Notes under the pieces: model-generated
What the model saw: the letters and a program-made list of their open reading frames with translations, nothing else
Database searches by the model: none
What the model was told of the DNA's origin: nothing
In this document: in pieces, positions 54,029 through 62,825 of the stretch
Layout: each line of letters starts with the position of its first letter
How positions within the stretch are numbered: the stretch's first letter is position 1
NCBI RefSeq assembly: GCF_003477995.1
Contig: NZ_QUEM01000002.1
Span: 124,001 to 188,000 of the forward strand
Reading direction: 5' to 3'
Source of the DNA: Bacteroides sp. OF04-15BH
GTDB lineage: Bacteria; Bacteroidota; Bacteroidia; Bacteroidales; Bacteroidaceae
Length of the DNA: 64,000 nucleotides
Program-made: the position numbers and the translations under genes

Positions 54029-55045
54029 ATGAGAAAAGTCAGAATCATACGTCTGTTGTCCTTTTTCCTGCTGGCTCTGTTTGCGCTGAGTGCCTGCCGC
54101 GAAGAAAAGAAAAAGGCCGAACTGCCCGCTTCGAAGGGAGTGCCCTATGAACTATTGCTGGTGGTGGACCGTGCGGCGTGGGAGAGCCCGTTGGGCGATT
54201 CCCTGCAAGCAGTCTTAAAGGGAAGTGTGCCCGGACTGCCGCAACACGAACCGCTGTTCAAGATGCTCCGTGTATTTCCCGAAAACTATGTGCAGATGTA
54301 TACCACCATGCGCAACACCATGTTTGTAGAGATTGATTCCACGCTCCAAAAGCCCCGTCTGGCGGTGGCCTACAACGTAAAGGCCCGACCGCAGGTCTAT
54401 GTAGAGCTCAAGGCACCCAATCTGAACGGTCTGGAACACATTCTGATGAAACGCCGTCAGGAGATTGTGGATTATTTTGTGGAGTCCGAACTCAATCTCG
54501 AAGCGGAGCGGCTGAAGCAACGCTATCATCGCGACACCGAGCAGGCTGCCCGGAAAACCTTCGGCTATCGCATTTGTGTGCCCGACGAGATGCGCTCCAT
54601 GAAGCAGCGTGAACAGTTCCTTTGGGCTTCAACGGATCTGAACGAAAAGGATTTGAATCTGGTGATGTATACCTTCCCCTATGAACCGACAGCCGATTTC
54701 TCGGAGGTGAACTATTGGATTGCCAAGCGCGATTCAGCCCTGAAAAAGAATATCCCCGGCAGCCGTCCGGACCAGTGGATGACGACCACCTGGGAGGAGG
54801 ACAGACCCATTGTGAGCATGCGGGAGCGCGTCATCGGCAACCGTCAGGCTTGGGAGGTGCGCGGCCTTTGGGAGTTGCGCCACGGTGGAATCGGCGGTCC
54901 GTTTGTCTCTTTGGCACGGATCGACACCCCCGAGAACAAGGTCATCGTGTGCGAGGGATTTGTCTATTCTCCGCGCACGGACAAGCGCAATCTGATGCGC
55001 CGCATGGAAGCGGCCCTGCGCACGCTGGAGAAGATTAAGAAGTGA
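54029..55045 (+). CDS. DUF4837 lipoprotein
   Basis: The 338-residue protein has a lipoprotein signal ending LFALSAC (Cys23), then a charged linker and the DUF4837 domain. The start of the mature part (VPYELLLVVDRAAWESPLGDSLQAVL) and the later TWEEDRPIVSMRER and WELRHGGIGGPFV are typical of this Bacteroidota family. The function is unknown. It is the last gene of the macroglobulin/phytase-like unit and is probably anchored in the outer membrane facing the periplasm. Confidence 0.85.
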   Translation: MRKVRIIRLLSFFLLALFALSACREEKKKAELPASKGVPYELLLVVDRAAWESPLGDSLQAVLKGSVPGLPQHEPLFKMLRVFPENYVQMYTTMRNTMFVEIDSTLQKPRLAVAYNVKARPQVYVELKAPNLNGLEHILMKRRQEIVDYFVESELNLEAERLKQRYHRDTEQAARKTFGYRICVPDEMRSMKQREQFLWASTDLNEKDLNLVMYTFPYEPTADFSEVNYWIAKRDSALKKNIPGSRPDQWMTTTWEEDRPIVSMRERVIGNRQAWEVRGLWELRHGGIGGPFVSLARIDTPENKVIVCEGFVYSPRTDKRNLMRRMEAALRTLEKIKK

Positions 55046-55063
55046 GAAAAAGGTAAGTATTTC

Positions 55064-55093
55064 TTGTAATCTGCTTCAAAATCTTTATCTTTG
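55064..55093 (+). promoter_or_regulatory. Promoter of the DUF1573 gene
   Basis: TTG at 55064-55066 and TATCTTTG at 55086-55093 are 19 bp apart, matching both Bacteroidota elements, 20 bp before the ATG. The gene is therefore separate from the DUF4837 unit. Confidence 0.6.
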
Positions 55094-55113
55094 CCATAAA
55101 TAAGCTAATAAAG

Positions 55114-56211
55114 ATGATATTGAGAAGAATATATATGTGGGGAGCGGCGTGTCTGGTGGCAGGCACACTTTGGGCACAGCCGGACCTGAAAGTGGACCGC
55201 GATGTGGCCAATATGGGAGAGATAATGTTCCAGATGCCGGGAAAAGCCGAATTCCAGATAGAGAATACCGGAACTTCCGACTTGCTGATTACGGACATCA
55301 ACCCTTCCTGCGGCTGTACGACGGTGGATTGGACGAAAACCCCCATTGCCCCCGGAGAGAAAGGTAAGATTGAGGTGGTCTACGATGCGCAGATGCTCGG
55401 TGTGTTCCAGAAAGACATGGAGGTCTACACCAATGCTTCCGAGGAACCTTTCTATCTGCACATTCAGGGCCGTGTGGTTTCCAAACTGGCTAATTATGAA
55501 GGACTTTTCCCTATTGATTTGGGAAATGTGCGCCTGAATACCAATAACATTGAGTTTGACAATGTGAACAAGGGCGACCGTCCGATGGTAGAAATCGCGG
55601 TGGTCAATACGTCGCGCACCAGCTATGTGCCGCAGCTCATGCACCTGCCTCCTTATCTCGAAGCACGTTATTTGCCCGAGAAACTGTCCGGAGGACGAAT
55701 CGGAAAGATACAGCTCACCCTGGACAGCGAGCATCTGCAGCAGTTGGGACTGAACCAGACGAATATTTATCTGGCCCGCAAGGTGGGCGATCAGATTGGC
55801 GAGGAGAATGAAATCGTGGTTTCGGCAGTGTTGCTGCCCGACTTCTCCAAACTGACTAAGGCCGATCTGGAGCGCGCTCCCAAGATGGTGCTTTCGGCCG
55901 ACTCGCTGGATTTGGGCGAAATGGGCCGGCGCAAGAAAAAGACCGGTGTGATTACCATCGAGAATCAGGGTAAGTCCACCCTCGAAATCCGTACCATCCA
56001 GGTGTTCAACCGCGCTGTCAATGTGAGTCTGGGCGACCGGAAGATTGAGGCCGGCGGCAAGACCAAACTGAAGATTACTATTCAGGACAAATATCTGGTC
56101 AAGGCAAAGAACAAGCCGAGAGTGTTGCTTATTACCAACGATCCGGCCCGTCCGAAGGTGACCATTCCGGTGAAAATCCGTACGGAAATCAAGCAGGAAG
56201 AAAAGAAATGA
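55114..56211 (+). CDS. DUF1573 exported protein
   Basis: The 365-residue protein has an N-terminal signal (ending LWAQP) and at least one DUF1573 immunoglobulin-like domain with the diagnostic DINPSCGCTTVDW near residues 60-72. Further beta-rich repeats follow (NTSRTSYVPQLMHLPPYLEA, ITIENQGKSTLEIRTIQVFN). These ASPM-SPD-2-Hydin-like folds are structural. The function is unknown, and location is the periplasm or surface. A 22-bp terminator follows 7 bp after the stop. Confidence 0.88.
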   Translation: MILRRIYMWGAACLVAGTLWAQPDLKVDRDVANMGEIMFQMPGKAEFQIENTGTSDLLITDINPSCGCTTVDWTKTPIAPGEKGKIEVVYDAQMLGVFQKDMEVYTNASEEPFYLHIQGRVVSKLANYEGLFPIDLGNVRLNTNNIEFDNVNKGDRPMVEIAVVNTSRTSYVPQLMHLPPYLEARYLPEKLSGGRIGKIQLTLDSEHLQQLGLNQTNIYLARKVGDQIGEENEIVVSAVLLPDFSKLTKADLERAPKMVLSADSLDLGEMGRRKKKTGVITIENQGKSTLEIRTIQVFNRAVNVSLGDRKIEAGGKTKLKITIQDKYLVKAKNKPRVLLITNDPARPKVTIPVKIRTEIKQEEKK

Positions 56212-56218
56212 TACCGAT

Positions 56219-56269
56219 AAAAACGAGTGCGGCCCGTCAGTTTTCAGCTGACGGGCCGCACTCGTTTTT
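56219..56269 (+). terminator. Perfect 22-bp terminator
   Basis: The 22 bases at 56219-56240 (AAAAACGAGTGCGGCCC...) are exactly complementary to 56248-56269, around a 7-nt loop. The stem includes the A-run and T-run, so it works in both directions, serving the DUF1573 gene and probably ispH. Confidence 0.88.
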
Positions 56270-56310
56270 ATGCTGCATTCCTCCCCGTGGAAACCGGGTT
56301 GGGATGCCTG

Positions 56311-56378
56311 TTGAAATTCATCGTGATGATTTTCAAAAAACATCACGATCATGGGTTCAATTCATTGGGATGAAAAAA
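56311..56378 (+). repeat. Dispersed palindromic repeat, copy 4
   Basis: Forward orientation. Subunits in order are TTCATCGTGATGATTTTC, AAAAAACATCACGATCATG and TTCATTGGGATGAAA. It aligns end to end with the reverse complement of copy 2 (22051-22120), including an exact ATTCATTGGGATGAAA. It lies between the convergent DUF1573 and ispH genes. Confidence 0.75.
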
Positions 56379-56402
56379 AAGGAACGTTCCGGACGGACGT
56401 TT

Positions 56403-57272
56403 TCAGTCCTGTGGCGCCGAGGCCGACTCGATGTAGCTCTTGCATTCTTCCATCAGCCATTTGGGAGTGGAAGTGGCTCCGCAGATTCCCACCGAAGCAC
56501 AGTCCCGGAACCAGTCCATGTCGATTTCCTGTGCCGCATCAATGAGATGAGTGTTGGGATTTACGGCACAGCACTCATTGTAGAGAACACGGCCGTTGGA
56601 GCTTTTCTTGCCGCAGACAAAGAGGATGACATCATGGCGCGCCGCAAATTTACGTATGTTCGGCATGCGGTTGGCCACCTGACGGCAGATGGTGTCGTAG
56701 TATTTGAAGGTGGCCTGCGGGGCGATGTGCGCTTCGATATATTCCACAATCTTGCGGAAGCCGTCCAGCGGCTTGGTGGTTTGCGAGTAGAGGGAAATGT
56801 CGCGGGTAAAGTCCAGCTTGGTCACCTCTTCAGGACTTTCCAGCACGATGGCTGTGCCTTCGGTCTGCCCCACCAGACCCAATACCTCGGCGTGACCGTT
56901 CTTGCCGAATATCACGATCTGGCGCTGCGGGTTGTTGCTTTGGTATTCCTTTTTGATGCGTTCCTGCAAGTGGAGCACCACGGGGCAGGTGGCATCAATG
57001 ATGTCAATCTGGTTTTCGCGCGCTTTGAGGTAAGTGCCCGGCGGCTCTCCATGAGCCCGCAACAAGACTTTTGCTCCTTGAAGCTGTTCATACTGCTCGT
57101 GGTCAATGGTAATGAGACCCAGCTTCTTCAGCCGGTCGCACTCCTTGCCGTTGTGCACGATGTCGCCCAGACAATACAGCGTCTGGCCTTTTTGCAGTTC
57201 CTCTTCCGCCTTGCGGATGGCGCGGGTCACCCCGAAGCAGAATCCGGATTCCTGATCGATTTCGATGATCAT
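56403..57272 (-). CDS. ispH: 4-hydroxy-3-methylbut-2-enyl diphosphate reductase
   Basis: The 289-residue protein has the three iron-sulfur ligand cysteines Cys12 ([10 protein letters not shown]), Cys96 (DATCPVV) and Cys196 ([10 protein letters not shown]), and the active-site AHGEPP. IspH makes IPP and DMAPP in the last step of the MEP pathway. This supplies the polyprenyl synthase encoded at 59935. A longer variant is not possible because the start overlaps cmk by 4 bp. Confidence 0.97.
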   Translation of the reverse strand: MIIEIDQESGFCFGVTRAIRKAEEELQKGQTLYCLGDIVHNGKECDRLKKLGLITIDHEQYEQLQGAKVLLRAHGEPPGTYLKARENQIDIIDATCPVVLHLQERIKKEYQSNNPQRQIVIFGKNGHAEVLGLVGQTEGTAIVLESPEEVTKLDFTRDISLYSQTTKPLDGFRKIVEYIEAHIAPQATFKYYDTICRQVANRMPNIRKFAARHDVILFVCGKKSSNGRVLYNECCAVNPNTHLIDAAQEIDMDWFRDCASVGICGATSTPKWLMEECKSYIESASAPQD

Positions 57273-57973
57273 AGGGCAGCGATTACACGGTTATACTGTT
57301 TCAGAAGCCATTCTTTCTGCTGCTCGGGAGTCAGATGACTGTTGTCCAGCTCCAGCGCATCATCGGCTTTGCGCAGCGGGCTCACGGCGCGCGTCATGTC
57401 AATGCGGTCGCGCTCCTGCACATTGTGCAATATCTCCTCGAAGTTCACCTTTTCTCCTTTGGCGGTGAGCTCGTCATAGCGTCGCTGTGCCCGGATTTCG
57501 GCCGATGCCGTGACAAAAATCTTGAGTTCGGCGTTCGGGAACACACAGGTACCGATGTCGCGTCCATCCATGATGATGCCCTTTTCCTGACCCATCAGCT
57601 GCTGCTGGTGTACCAGTTCGGCGCGCACAAAGTCGAGTGCGGCAATGCGGCTTACGCGTGAGGAAACTTCCAGTCCGCGGATTTCTTTCTCCACATTCTC
57701 GCCGTTCAGGTAAGTCTCCGGGCGCTGTTCCTGGTTCAGGACAAAAGTGATGCGGATTTCCGGCAGTTCGGCGCGCAGCTGCTCTTCGTTTACCTGTCCG
57801 TCGGCCAGAAACAGGTTGCGGCGCAGGGCAAAAAGCGTGACGGCGCGGTACATGGCTCCGCTGTCAATGTAAATATATCCGATGGCCTTGGCCAGATCCT
57901 TGGCCATAGTGCTCTTGCCGCAGGATGAAAAACCGTCTACGGCGATGACTATTTTTTTTGTAGAATGATTCAT
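57269..57973 (-). CDS. cmk: Cytidylate kinase
   Basis: The 234-residue protein has a P-loop variant [16 protein letters not shown] near residue 14, then [18 protein letters not shown] and the CMP-binding [21 protein letters not shown]. It phosphorylates CMP and dCMP. It lies between porQ (13 bp upstream) and ispH (4-bp overlap), forming a porQ-cmk-ispH unit on the minus strand. Confidence 0.96.
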   Translation of the reverse strand: MNHSTKKIVIAVDGFSSCGKSTMAKDLAKAIGYIYIDSGAMYRAVTLFALRRNLFLADGQVNEEQLRAELPEIRITFVLNQEQRPETYLNGENVEKEIRGLEVSSRVSRIAALDFVRAELVHQQQLMGQEKGIIMDGRDIGTCVFPNAELKIFVTASAEIRAQRRYDELTAKGEKVNFEEILHNVQERDRIDMTRAVSPLRKADDALELDNSHLTPEQQKEWLLKQYNRVIAAL

Positions 57974-57986
57974 TGCTTGTTTCTAT

Positions 57987-58961
57987 TTATAGTTGATAAG
58001 ACACATTGAATACCAGGGTTGGTGTGGATACATGGTATTGGGCATAGGCCACGCCCAGTTTGAAGCGCTGGAGCATCAGTCCGCCTCCGAACGACAGACC
58101 GGCGCCGTGCGACTTGCCGGCTTCCTTCATCTCCGCAGCGCGGCGGAAGTTATAGCCGGCCGACAGATAAAAGGAGTTGGACGGTGTGATGTCGACACCC
58201 AGACTGAAGTGATTGAGCAGCATGGTGCCGAACTTTTCCTTTCCTTCCGGATTGTAATAATATTTATAGTTCCAGCGGGTCAGGTCGTTCATCGTTACGG
58301 TGACACGCACCGGGGCATGGTTCATTCCCTTGGTGAATCCCACAGACAAGTCAAACGGAATCCGTTCGAACTGGTCGTTATAGGCTTTCACCTGGCCGCC
58401 CACATTGCTGGCCACTGCCGAGAGCGAGAAATCGGCATCTTCATTATAATAGTTCAGTCCCAGATCGACGGCCAGACCGATAGACTGGTAGCCCGCCAGA
58501 CCGGAGTAGATGAATTTTCCGGTGACACCGCCCGCCCAATAGTCATTGAACAGGTAAGAATAGACTCCGCCGAGAGCCATGTCGAGCGATGAGAGTGTGC
58601 CCCCTTCGATACCTTCTTCATTGGTTTCGGTAATTTTGCCATAGTTGCTGAACTGCGCCAGCACCCCCCAGGTGTTCCGTTCGCCTGCAGTGCGGATATA
58701 GGCGGCGCTTCCGCTTTTGGAACCCTGCATATAAGTCATGAAGTTCAGATTGATGGTATTGTCGGAAACGGCCGACGAGAGAGCCGGATTGAGAAAAACC
58801 AGCGAAGCATCGTCTTCGATGAGCGAAACGGCCGGTCCGCCCAGTGCCGTGGCATGAGCCGATGCCGGCTGCTTCAGAAAATTAAAAACGCTGGAAGCCT
58901 CCTGTGCCTGGGCAAACAGGGGCAGAAGTATTCCGAAAAGTAGACAGCCAGTTTTTTTCAT
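57987..58961 (-). CDS. porQ: PorQ-like outer-membrane protein (type IX secretion family)
   Basis: The protein is 324 residues from the ATG at 58961. A signal peptide (ending FAQAQ) is followed by SVFNFLKQPASAHATALGGPAVSLIEDDASLVFLNPA in short motifs typical of the PorV/PorQ barrel family. A barrel then ends in VFNVSYQL. In Bacteroidota with type IX secretion, PorQ and PorV help surface delivery. No other por or gld gene is in this window. It shares a transcript with cmk and ispH, a linkage common in gut Bacteroidales. Confidence 0.85.
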   Translation of the reverse strand: MKKTGCLLFGILLPLFAQAQEASSVFNFLKQPASAHATALGGPAVSLIEDDASLVFLNPALSSAVSDNTINLNFMTYMQGSKSGSAAYIRTAGERNTWGVLAQFSNYGKITETNEEGIEGGTLSSLDMALGGVYSYLFNDYWAGGVTGKFIYSGLAGYQSIGLAVDLGLNYYNEDADFSLSAVASNVGGQVKAYNDQFERIPFDLSVGFTKGMNHAPVRVTVTMNDLTRWNYKYYYNPEGKEKFGTMLLNHFSLGVDITPSNSFYLSAGYNFRRAAEMKEAGKSHGAGLSFGGGLMLQRFKLGVAYAQYHVSTPTLVFNVSYQL

Positions 58962-58981
58962 TATCATTCTAATTTTGTGGT

Positions 58982-58989
58982 CAAAGATA
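58982..58989 (-). promoter_or_regulatory. -7 box for porQ-cmk-ispH
   Basis: The minus-strand TATCTTTG is a full TAnnTTTG match 20 bp before the ATG at 58961. Confidence 0.55.
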
Positions 58990-59114
58990 CATCTTTTTTA
59001 AAATATAACGTAGAAAAAAGGAGTTTAGGGTGTCAGATACCCGAAAAAATAAAAAAGAATGCGCTTGCCGAAAAAAAAAAGAGGATTTCAGTATCTTAAA
59101 ATAAAAAAATGTGC

Positions 59115-59122
59115 TACATTTG
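59115..59122 (+). promoter_or_regulatory. -7 box for tonB
   Basis: TACATTTG is a full TAnnTTTG match 36 bp before the tonB ATG. Confidence 0.55.
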
Positions 59123-59158
59123 CCACGTTAAGACGAATAAGTAAAAATAAAATATATT

Positions 59159-59875
59159 ATGGAAATAAAAAAATCGCAGAAAGCAGATCTTGAAGGTAAG
59201 AAAAGCACCAGCATGTTGATTGGCTATGTGATTGTTCTTGCTGCTATCTTCGTTGCGTTCGAATGGACACAGCGCGAAAAGAAAGTTGTAGAGGTGGAAC
59301 CCGTATTCTCCGCAGCCATTGAGGAAGACATGATTCCAATCTCAAAACAACCTGAAGTTATGGCTCCTCCTCCAGCAGCTGCTCCTAAGATTGCCGAAAT
59401 CCTGAACATCGTGGACAACGAGACCGAACTGGTAGAGGAAGAGGTAGAAAGTTCTGAGGAAATGAATCAGGCTATCGCCCCTGTAACCGGTACCGGTGGT
59501 GTGGCTTCAACAGGTCCTACTGGTCCTGTCGGTCCTGTAGTAGAGGCTGTAGAAGATGAAACCATTTATAACATGGCTGAGCAGAATCCGGAATTCCCGG
59601 GTGGTGATGCCGCTTGTATGAAATGGTTGCAGGAAAACATCAAGTATCCGCCAATCTGTGTAGAACAGAATATTCAGGGACGTGTTATCGCAACCTTCGT
59701 GGTAAATAAGGACGGTTCTATCGTGGATATCACAATCGTAAGAAGCCCGGATCCATATTTGTCAAAAGAAGCTGAGCGCGTGTTGAAGATGATGCCACGC
59801 TGGAAGCCTGGTCGTCAGGGTGGAAAACCAGTACGTGTGAAATTCTCTTTGCCGGTAACATTCCGCTTACAGTAA
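59159..59875 (+). CDS. tonB: TonB-family energy transducer
   Basis: The 238-residue protein has one membrane anchor (about 20-36, IGYVIVLAAIFVAFEW), an acidic, Pro/Ala/Gly-rich spacer (about 60-125) and a C-terminal TonB domain. The domain contains GRVIATFVVNKDGSIVDITI and the WKPGRQGGKPVRVKF end. It carries energy from an ExbB/ExbD motor to outer-membrane receptors. The exbB-exbD cluster 2 kb downstream is its likely motor. It ends at its own terminator. Confidence 0.95.
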   Translation: MEIKKSQKADLEGKKSTSMLIGYVIVLAAIFVAFEWTQREKKVVEVEPVFSAAIEEDMIPISKQPEVMAPPPAAAPKIAEILNIVDNETELVEEEVESSEEMNQAIAPVTGTGGVASTGPTGPVGPVVEAVEDETIYNMAEQNPEFPGGDAACMKWLQENIKYPPICVEQNIQGRVIATFVVNKDGSIVDITIVRSPDPYLSKEAERVLKMMPRWKPGRQGGKPVRVKFSLPVTFRLQ

Positions 59876-59889
59876 TATAGGAAAAATCA

Positions 59890-59916
59890 AAGGCTGCCTT
59901 GTGCAGCCTTTTTTTA
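59890..59916 (+). terminator. Terminator of tonB
   Basis: AAGGCTGC at 59890-59897 pairs with GCAGCCTT at 59903-59910 around a 5-nt loop, followed by a T-run. It lies 19 bp before the polyprenyl synthase ATG, so that gene needs read-through or a promoter I do not see. Confidence 0.85.
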
Positions 59917-59934
59917 ATCATTAATGTTTCGCTT

Positions 59935-60909
59935 ATGTATACTTCAAAAGAAATAATCGCTTTTGTCAGAGAGCAGGTTGAAAAGATGAATATCAAGGCC
60001 ACACCGGCCGGACTCTACGATCCTATCCGTTATGTCCTGTCTATGGGAGGCAAGCGCCTCCGTCCGGTGCTCATGCTCATGGCCTATAACCTTTATCGTG
60101 AGGATCTCGAACGCATCGTGCCGTTGGCTTTGGGTCTGGAGACTTATCATAACTATACCCTGCTGCATGATGACCTGATGGACCATGCCGATATGCGCCG
60201 TGGTCATCTTACCGTGCATAAGAAATGGAATGAGAATACGGCTATCCTCAGTGGAGATTCCATGTTGGTGTTGGCTTATTCCATGATGCAGCAGGCACCG
60301 GCTGAACATCTGGCCGCCGTGCTCGACCTGTTTACCCGCACCGCTCTTGAAATCGGAGAGGGACAACAGTATGACATTGACTTTGAGGAACGTAACGATG
60401 TTACCGAGGACGAATACATCGAAATGATCCGTCTGAAAACTTCCGTCCTGTTGGCTTGCGCCTTGAAAATCGGTGCCCTGACCGGTGGGGCAGAGGCAAA
60501 GGATTCCGACTTGCTGTATCAGTTCGGTGAGAAAGTCGGTCTGGCTTTCCAGTTGCAGGATGATTATCTGGATGTTTACGGTGATCCTGAAAAATTCGGT
60601 AAGAAAATCGGAGGAGATATCCTTTGCAACAAGAAGACCTATATGCTGATCAAGGCTTTCGAACTTGCCGACGAAGAGCAGCGCCGCATCCTGAAAAGCT
60701 GGATTGACTGCAAATCTTATGTAGAAGAGGAGAAAATCTCTTCGGTACGCGCCATCTATGATGCGGTGGGTGTACCGGGATGCTGCAACGAAAAGATCAA
60801 TGCCTACTTTGAAGAAGCCCTGCAACTGCTCGAAAAGGTAGCTCTGCCCGAAGAGAAAAAAGAGGGTCTGAAACAGTTTGTACTTACTTTGCTGGACCGC
60901 GACGTATAA
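59935..60909 (+). CDS. Polyprenyl (trans-isoprenyl) diphosphate synthase
   Basis: The protein is 324 residues from the ATG at 59935; a longer frame begins inside the tonB terminator. The first aspartate-rich motif DDLMD is at 79-83 (TLLHDDLMDHADMRRG) and the second is QLQDDYLDVYG. It condenses IPP units into the C40-type chain used for menaquinone or other lipids. The exact chain length cannot be read with certainty. It pairs 2 bp before tatD. Confidence 0.94.
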   Translation: MYTSKEIIAFVREQVEKMNIKATPAGLYDPIRYVLSMGGKRLRPVLMLMAYNLYREDLERIVPLALGLETYHNYTLLHDDLMDHADMRRGHLTVHKKWNENTAILSGDSMLVLAYSMMQQAPAEHLAAVLDLFTRTALEIGEGQQYDIDFEERNDVTEDEYIEMIRLKTSVLLACALKIGALTGGAEAKDSDLLYQFGEKVGLAFQLQDDYLDVYGDPEKFGKKIGGDILCNKKTYMLIKAFELADEEQRRILKSWIDCKSYVEEEKISSVRAIYDAVGVPGCCNEKINAYFEEALQLLEKVALPEEKKEGLKQFVLTLLDRDV

Positions 60910-60911
60910 TT

Positions 60912-61700
60912 ATGTATATTATCGACACACACGCTCATCTTTATGGTGAGGAGTTTTCAGAAGATATAGACCAGGTGCTCGAACGGGCCCGTCAAAATGG
61001 AGTGGGTAAGATTTTCCTGCCGAATATTGATGAGCCCAGCATCGCGGCCATGAATCGTCTGGTGGAGAAAAATCCCGGTTTCCTGTATCCGATGATGGGG
61101 CTGCATCCTACGGATTTGGGGCAGGACTACCGGGAAGTGCTTCAGCGCATGGAGAAACTGGTGGCGGCACCGGGACATCCTTATATTGGTATCGGTGAGG
61201 TGGGACTGGACTATTACTGGGACGACAGTATGAAAAAGGAACAGCTGGCAGCTTTCGACTTTCAGGTACAGCTTGCTCTGAAGTACGACTTGCCGCTGAT
61301 GATTCACAGCCGTTCCGCACATGCCGATCTGGTGCGCGTGCTGGATGTCTATCGCGGAGAACCGCTGCGGGGCGTTTTCCATAGCTTTGTTGGTACCGTC
61401 GAAGAAGCCGAAGAGCTGCTTGCGTTCAAGGATTTTGCCTTGGGCATAAACGGCATCGTGACTTTCAAGAAATCCGATTTGCCGGCAACCTTGCAGACGG
61501 TGGTTCCTTTGCATCGTCTGGTGCTCGAAACCGATTCGCCTTATCTGGCTCCGGTGCCTTATCGGGGCAAGCGCAATGAAAGTGGTTATCTGCCTCAGGT
61601 CGTTCAGAAATTGAGCCAGATTTACGGGGTGGATGAGAACGAAATTATACGGCACACTGCTGCCACGGCACTGAAAATATTTGACCGGGTGGAAGCTTAA
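60912..61700 (+). CDS. tatD: TatD-family metal-dependent hydrolase
   Basis: The 262-residue protein has metal ligands His7 and His9 (DTHAHLYGEEF), the Glu of IGIGEVGLDYYWD, the His of MIHSRSAHAD and the Asp of LETDSPYLAPVPYRGKRNE. TatD proteins are TIM-barrel deoxyribonucleases or related hydrolases in the cytosol. It is translated 2 bp after the polyprenyl synthase gene. Confidence 0.95.
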   Translation: MYIIDTHAHLYGEEFSEDIDQVLERARQNGVGKIFLPNIDEPSIAAMNRLVEKNPGFLYPMMGLHPTDLGQDYREVLQRMEKLVAAPGHPYIGIGEVGLDYYWDDSMKKEQLAAFDFQVQLALKYDLPLMIHSRSAHADLVRVLDVYRGEPLRGVFHSFVGTVEEAEELLAFKDFALGINGIVTFKKSDLPATLQTVVPLHRLVLETDSPYLAPVPYRGKRNESGYLPQVVQKLSQIYGVDENEIIRHTAATALKIFDRVEA

Positions 61701-61873
61701 AAAAGGAAAAAAAGAAATATTTCATAAGTTAACGCAAATTTTTCTTTGTGGAATAGTGGATAAGAACAAAAAAAGAATATTTTTGCACCTGATTTCGCTT
61801 GCATATCGCATTTTTTTTGTAATTTGCACCCGTTTTGAGAATGTAGCATTTTTTTTGAACATTTTCAGTTAAA

Positions 61874-61961
61874 GGAGAGATGCTCGAGTGGCTGAAGAGG
61901 CACGCCTGGAAAGCGTGTGTACGTCAAAAGCGTATCGGGGGTTCGAATCCCCCTCTCTCCG
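61874..61961 (+). tRNA. tRNA-Ser(GGA)
   Basis: This 88-nt class II tRNA has acceptor GGAGAGA/TCTCTCC, anticodon stem CACGC/GCGTG and loop CTGGAAA with anticodon GGA (reads UCC and UCU). The long variable arm is typical of tRNA-Ser, and the T-arm is GGGGG-TTCGAAT-CCCCC. The discriminator is G and CCA is not encoded. Confidence 0.95.
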
Positions 61962-62006
61962 CGATAAATATAAAACAATTAATAATCTTAAAAAATTAGA
62001 CACACA

Positions 62007-62819
62007 ATGAAAAAGTTATTTGCAATTATTGCGATGATGGGAGTCTTTGCATTTGGTGCGACTCAGTCGATGATGGCTCAGGCCGACTCAGCTGCCGTAG
62101 ATTCAGCTGCCGTTGACACAACTGTTGTTGATACAGCTGCTGCTGTTTCAGAAGAAATCGCTCAGGAGCCTATCGTAGAAGAAGGTGGTCTCCACAAAGA
62201 GTTGAAGACTAAGTTTATCGAAGGTGACGCTGGCTTTATGTCATTGGTAGCCATTGCATTGGTATTGGGTTTGGCTTTCTGTATCGAGCGTATCATCTAC
62301 TTGAGCTTGGCAGAAATCAACGTGAAGAAACTGTTGGCTTCTTTGGAAGAGAAGTTGTCAGCTGGTGATGTAGAAGGTGCTAAGGAAGTATGCCGCAACA
62401 CTCGTGGTCCTGTTGCTTCTATCTGCTATCAGGGTCTGATGCGTATCGACGAGGGTATCGAAAACGTTGAGCGTTCAGTTGTTGCTTACGGAAGCGTACA
62501 GTCAAGCTACTTGGAGCAGGGTTGCTCATGGATCACACTGTTCATCGCCATGGCTCCGTCTTTGGGATTCTTGGGAACTGTGATCGGTATGGTTATGGCG
62601 TTCGACCAGATCCAGCAGGCTGGTGATATCTCTCCGACAGTTGTTGCCGGTGGTATGAAGGTGGCCTTGATTACTACTATCTTCGGTATCGTGGTTGCTT
62701 TGATCCTGCAGATTTTCTACAACTATATCCTGTCTAAGATCGAGACTATCACCTCTCACATGGAAGAGGCTACAATCTCTCTGTTGGATATGTGTATGAA
62801 GTATAACTTGAAAAAATAA
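62007..62819 (+). CDS. exbB: ExbB/TolQ proton-channel protein
   Basis: The 270-residue protein has an N-terminal signal-like helix, then an extracytoplasmic stretch of repeats (DSAAVDSAAVDTTVVDTAAA). The three ExbB helices follow (MSLVAIALVLGLAFCIE near 75-95, then WITLFIAMAPSLGFLGTVIGM and ALITTIFGIVVALIL). The extra N-terminal region is normal for Bacteroidota. It is the proton channel of the Ton motor and is followed by a 4-helix protein and two ExbD genes. Confidence 0.95.
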   Translation: MKKLFAIIAMMGVFAFGATQSMMAQADSAAVDSAAVDTTVVDTAAAVSEEIAQEPIVEEGGLHKELKTKFIEGDAGFMSLVAIALVLGLAFCIERIIYLSLAEINVKKLLASLEEKLSAGDVEGAKEVCRNTRGPVASICYQGLMRIDEGIENVERSVVAYGSVQSSYLEQGCSWITLFIAMAPSLGFLGTVIGMVMAFDQIQQAGDISPTVVAGGMKVALITTIFGIVVALILQIFYNYILSKIETITSHMEEATISLLDMCMKYNLKK

Positions 62820-62825
62820 TAAATC

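Noticed and set aside
55105..56352. 415-residue ORF antisense to the DUF1573 gene
   Set aside because: The sense strand has a signal peptide, a promoter and the CGCTT signature; the antisense frame has none.
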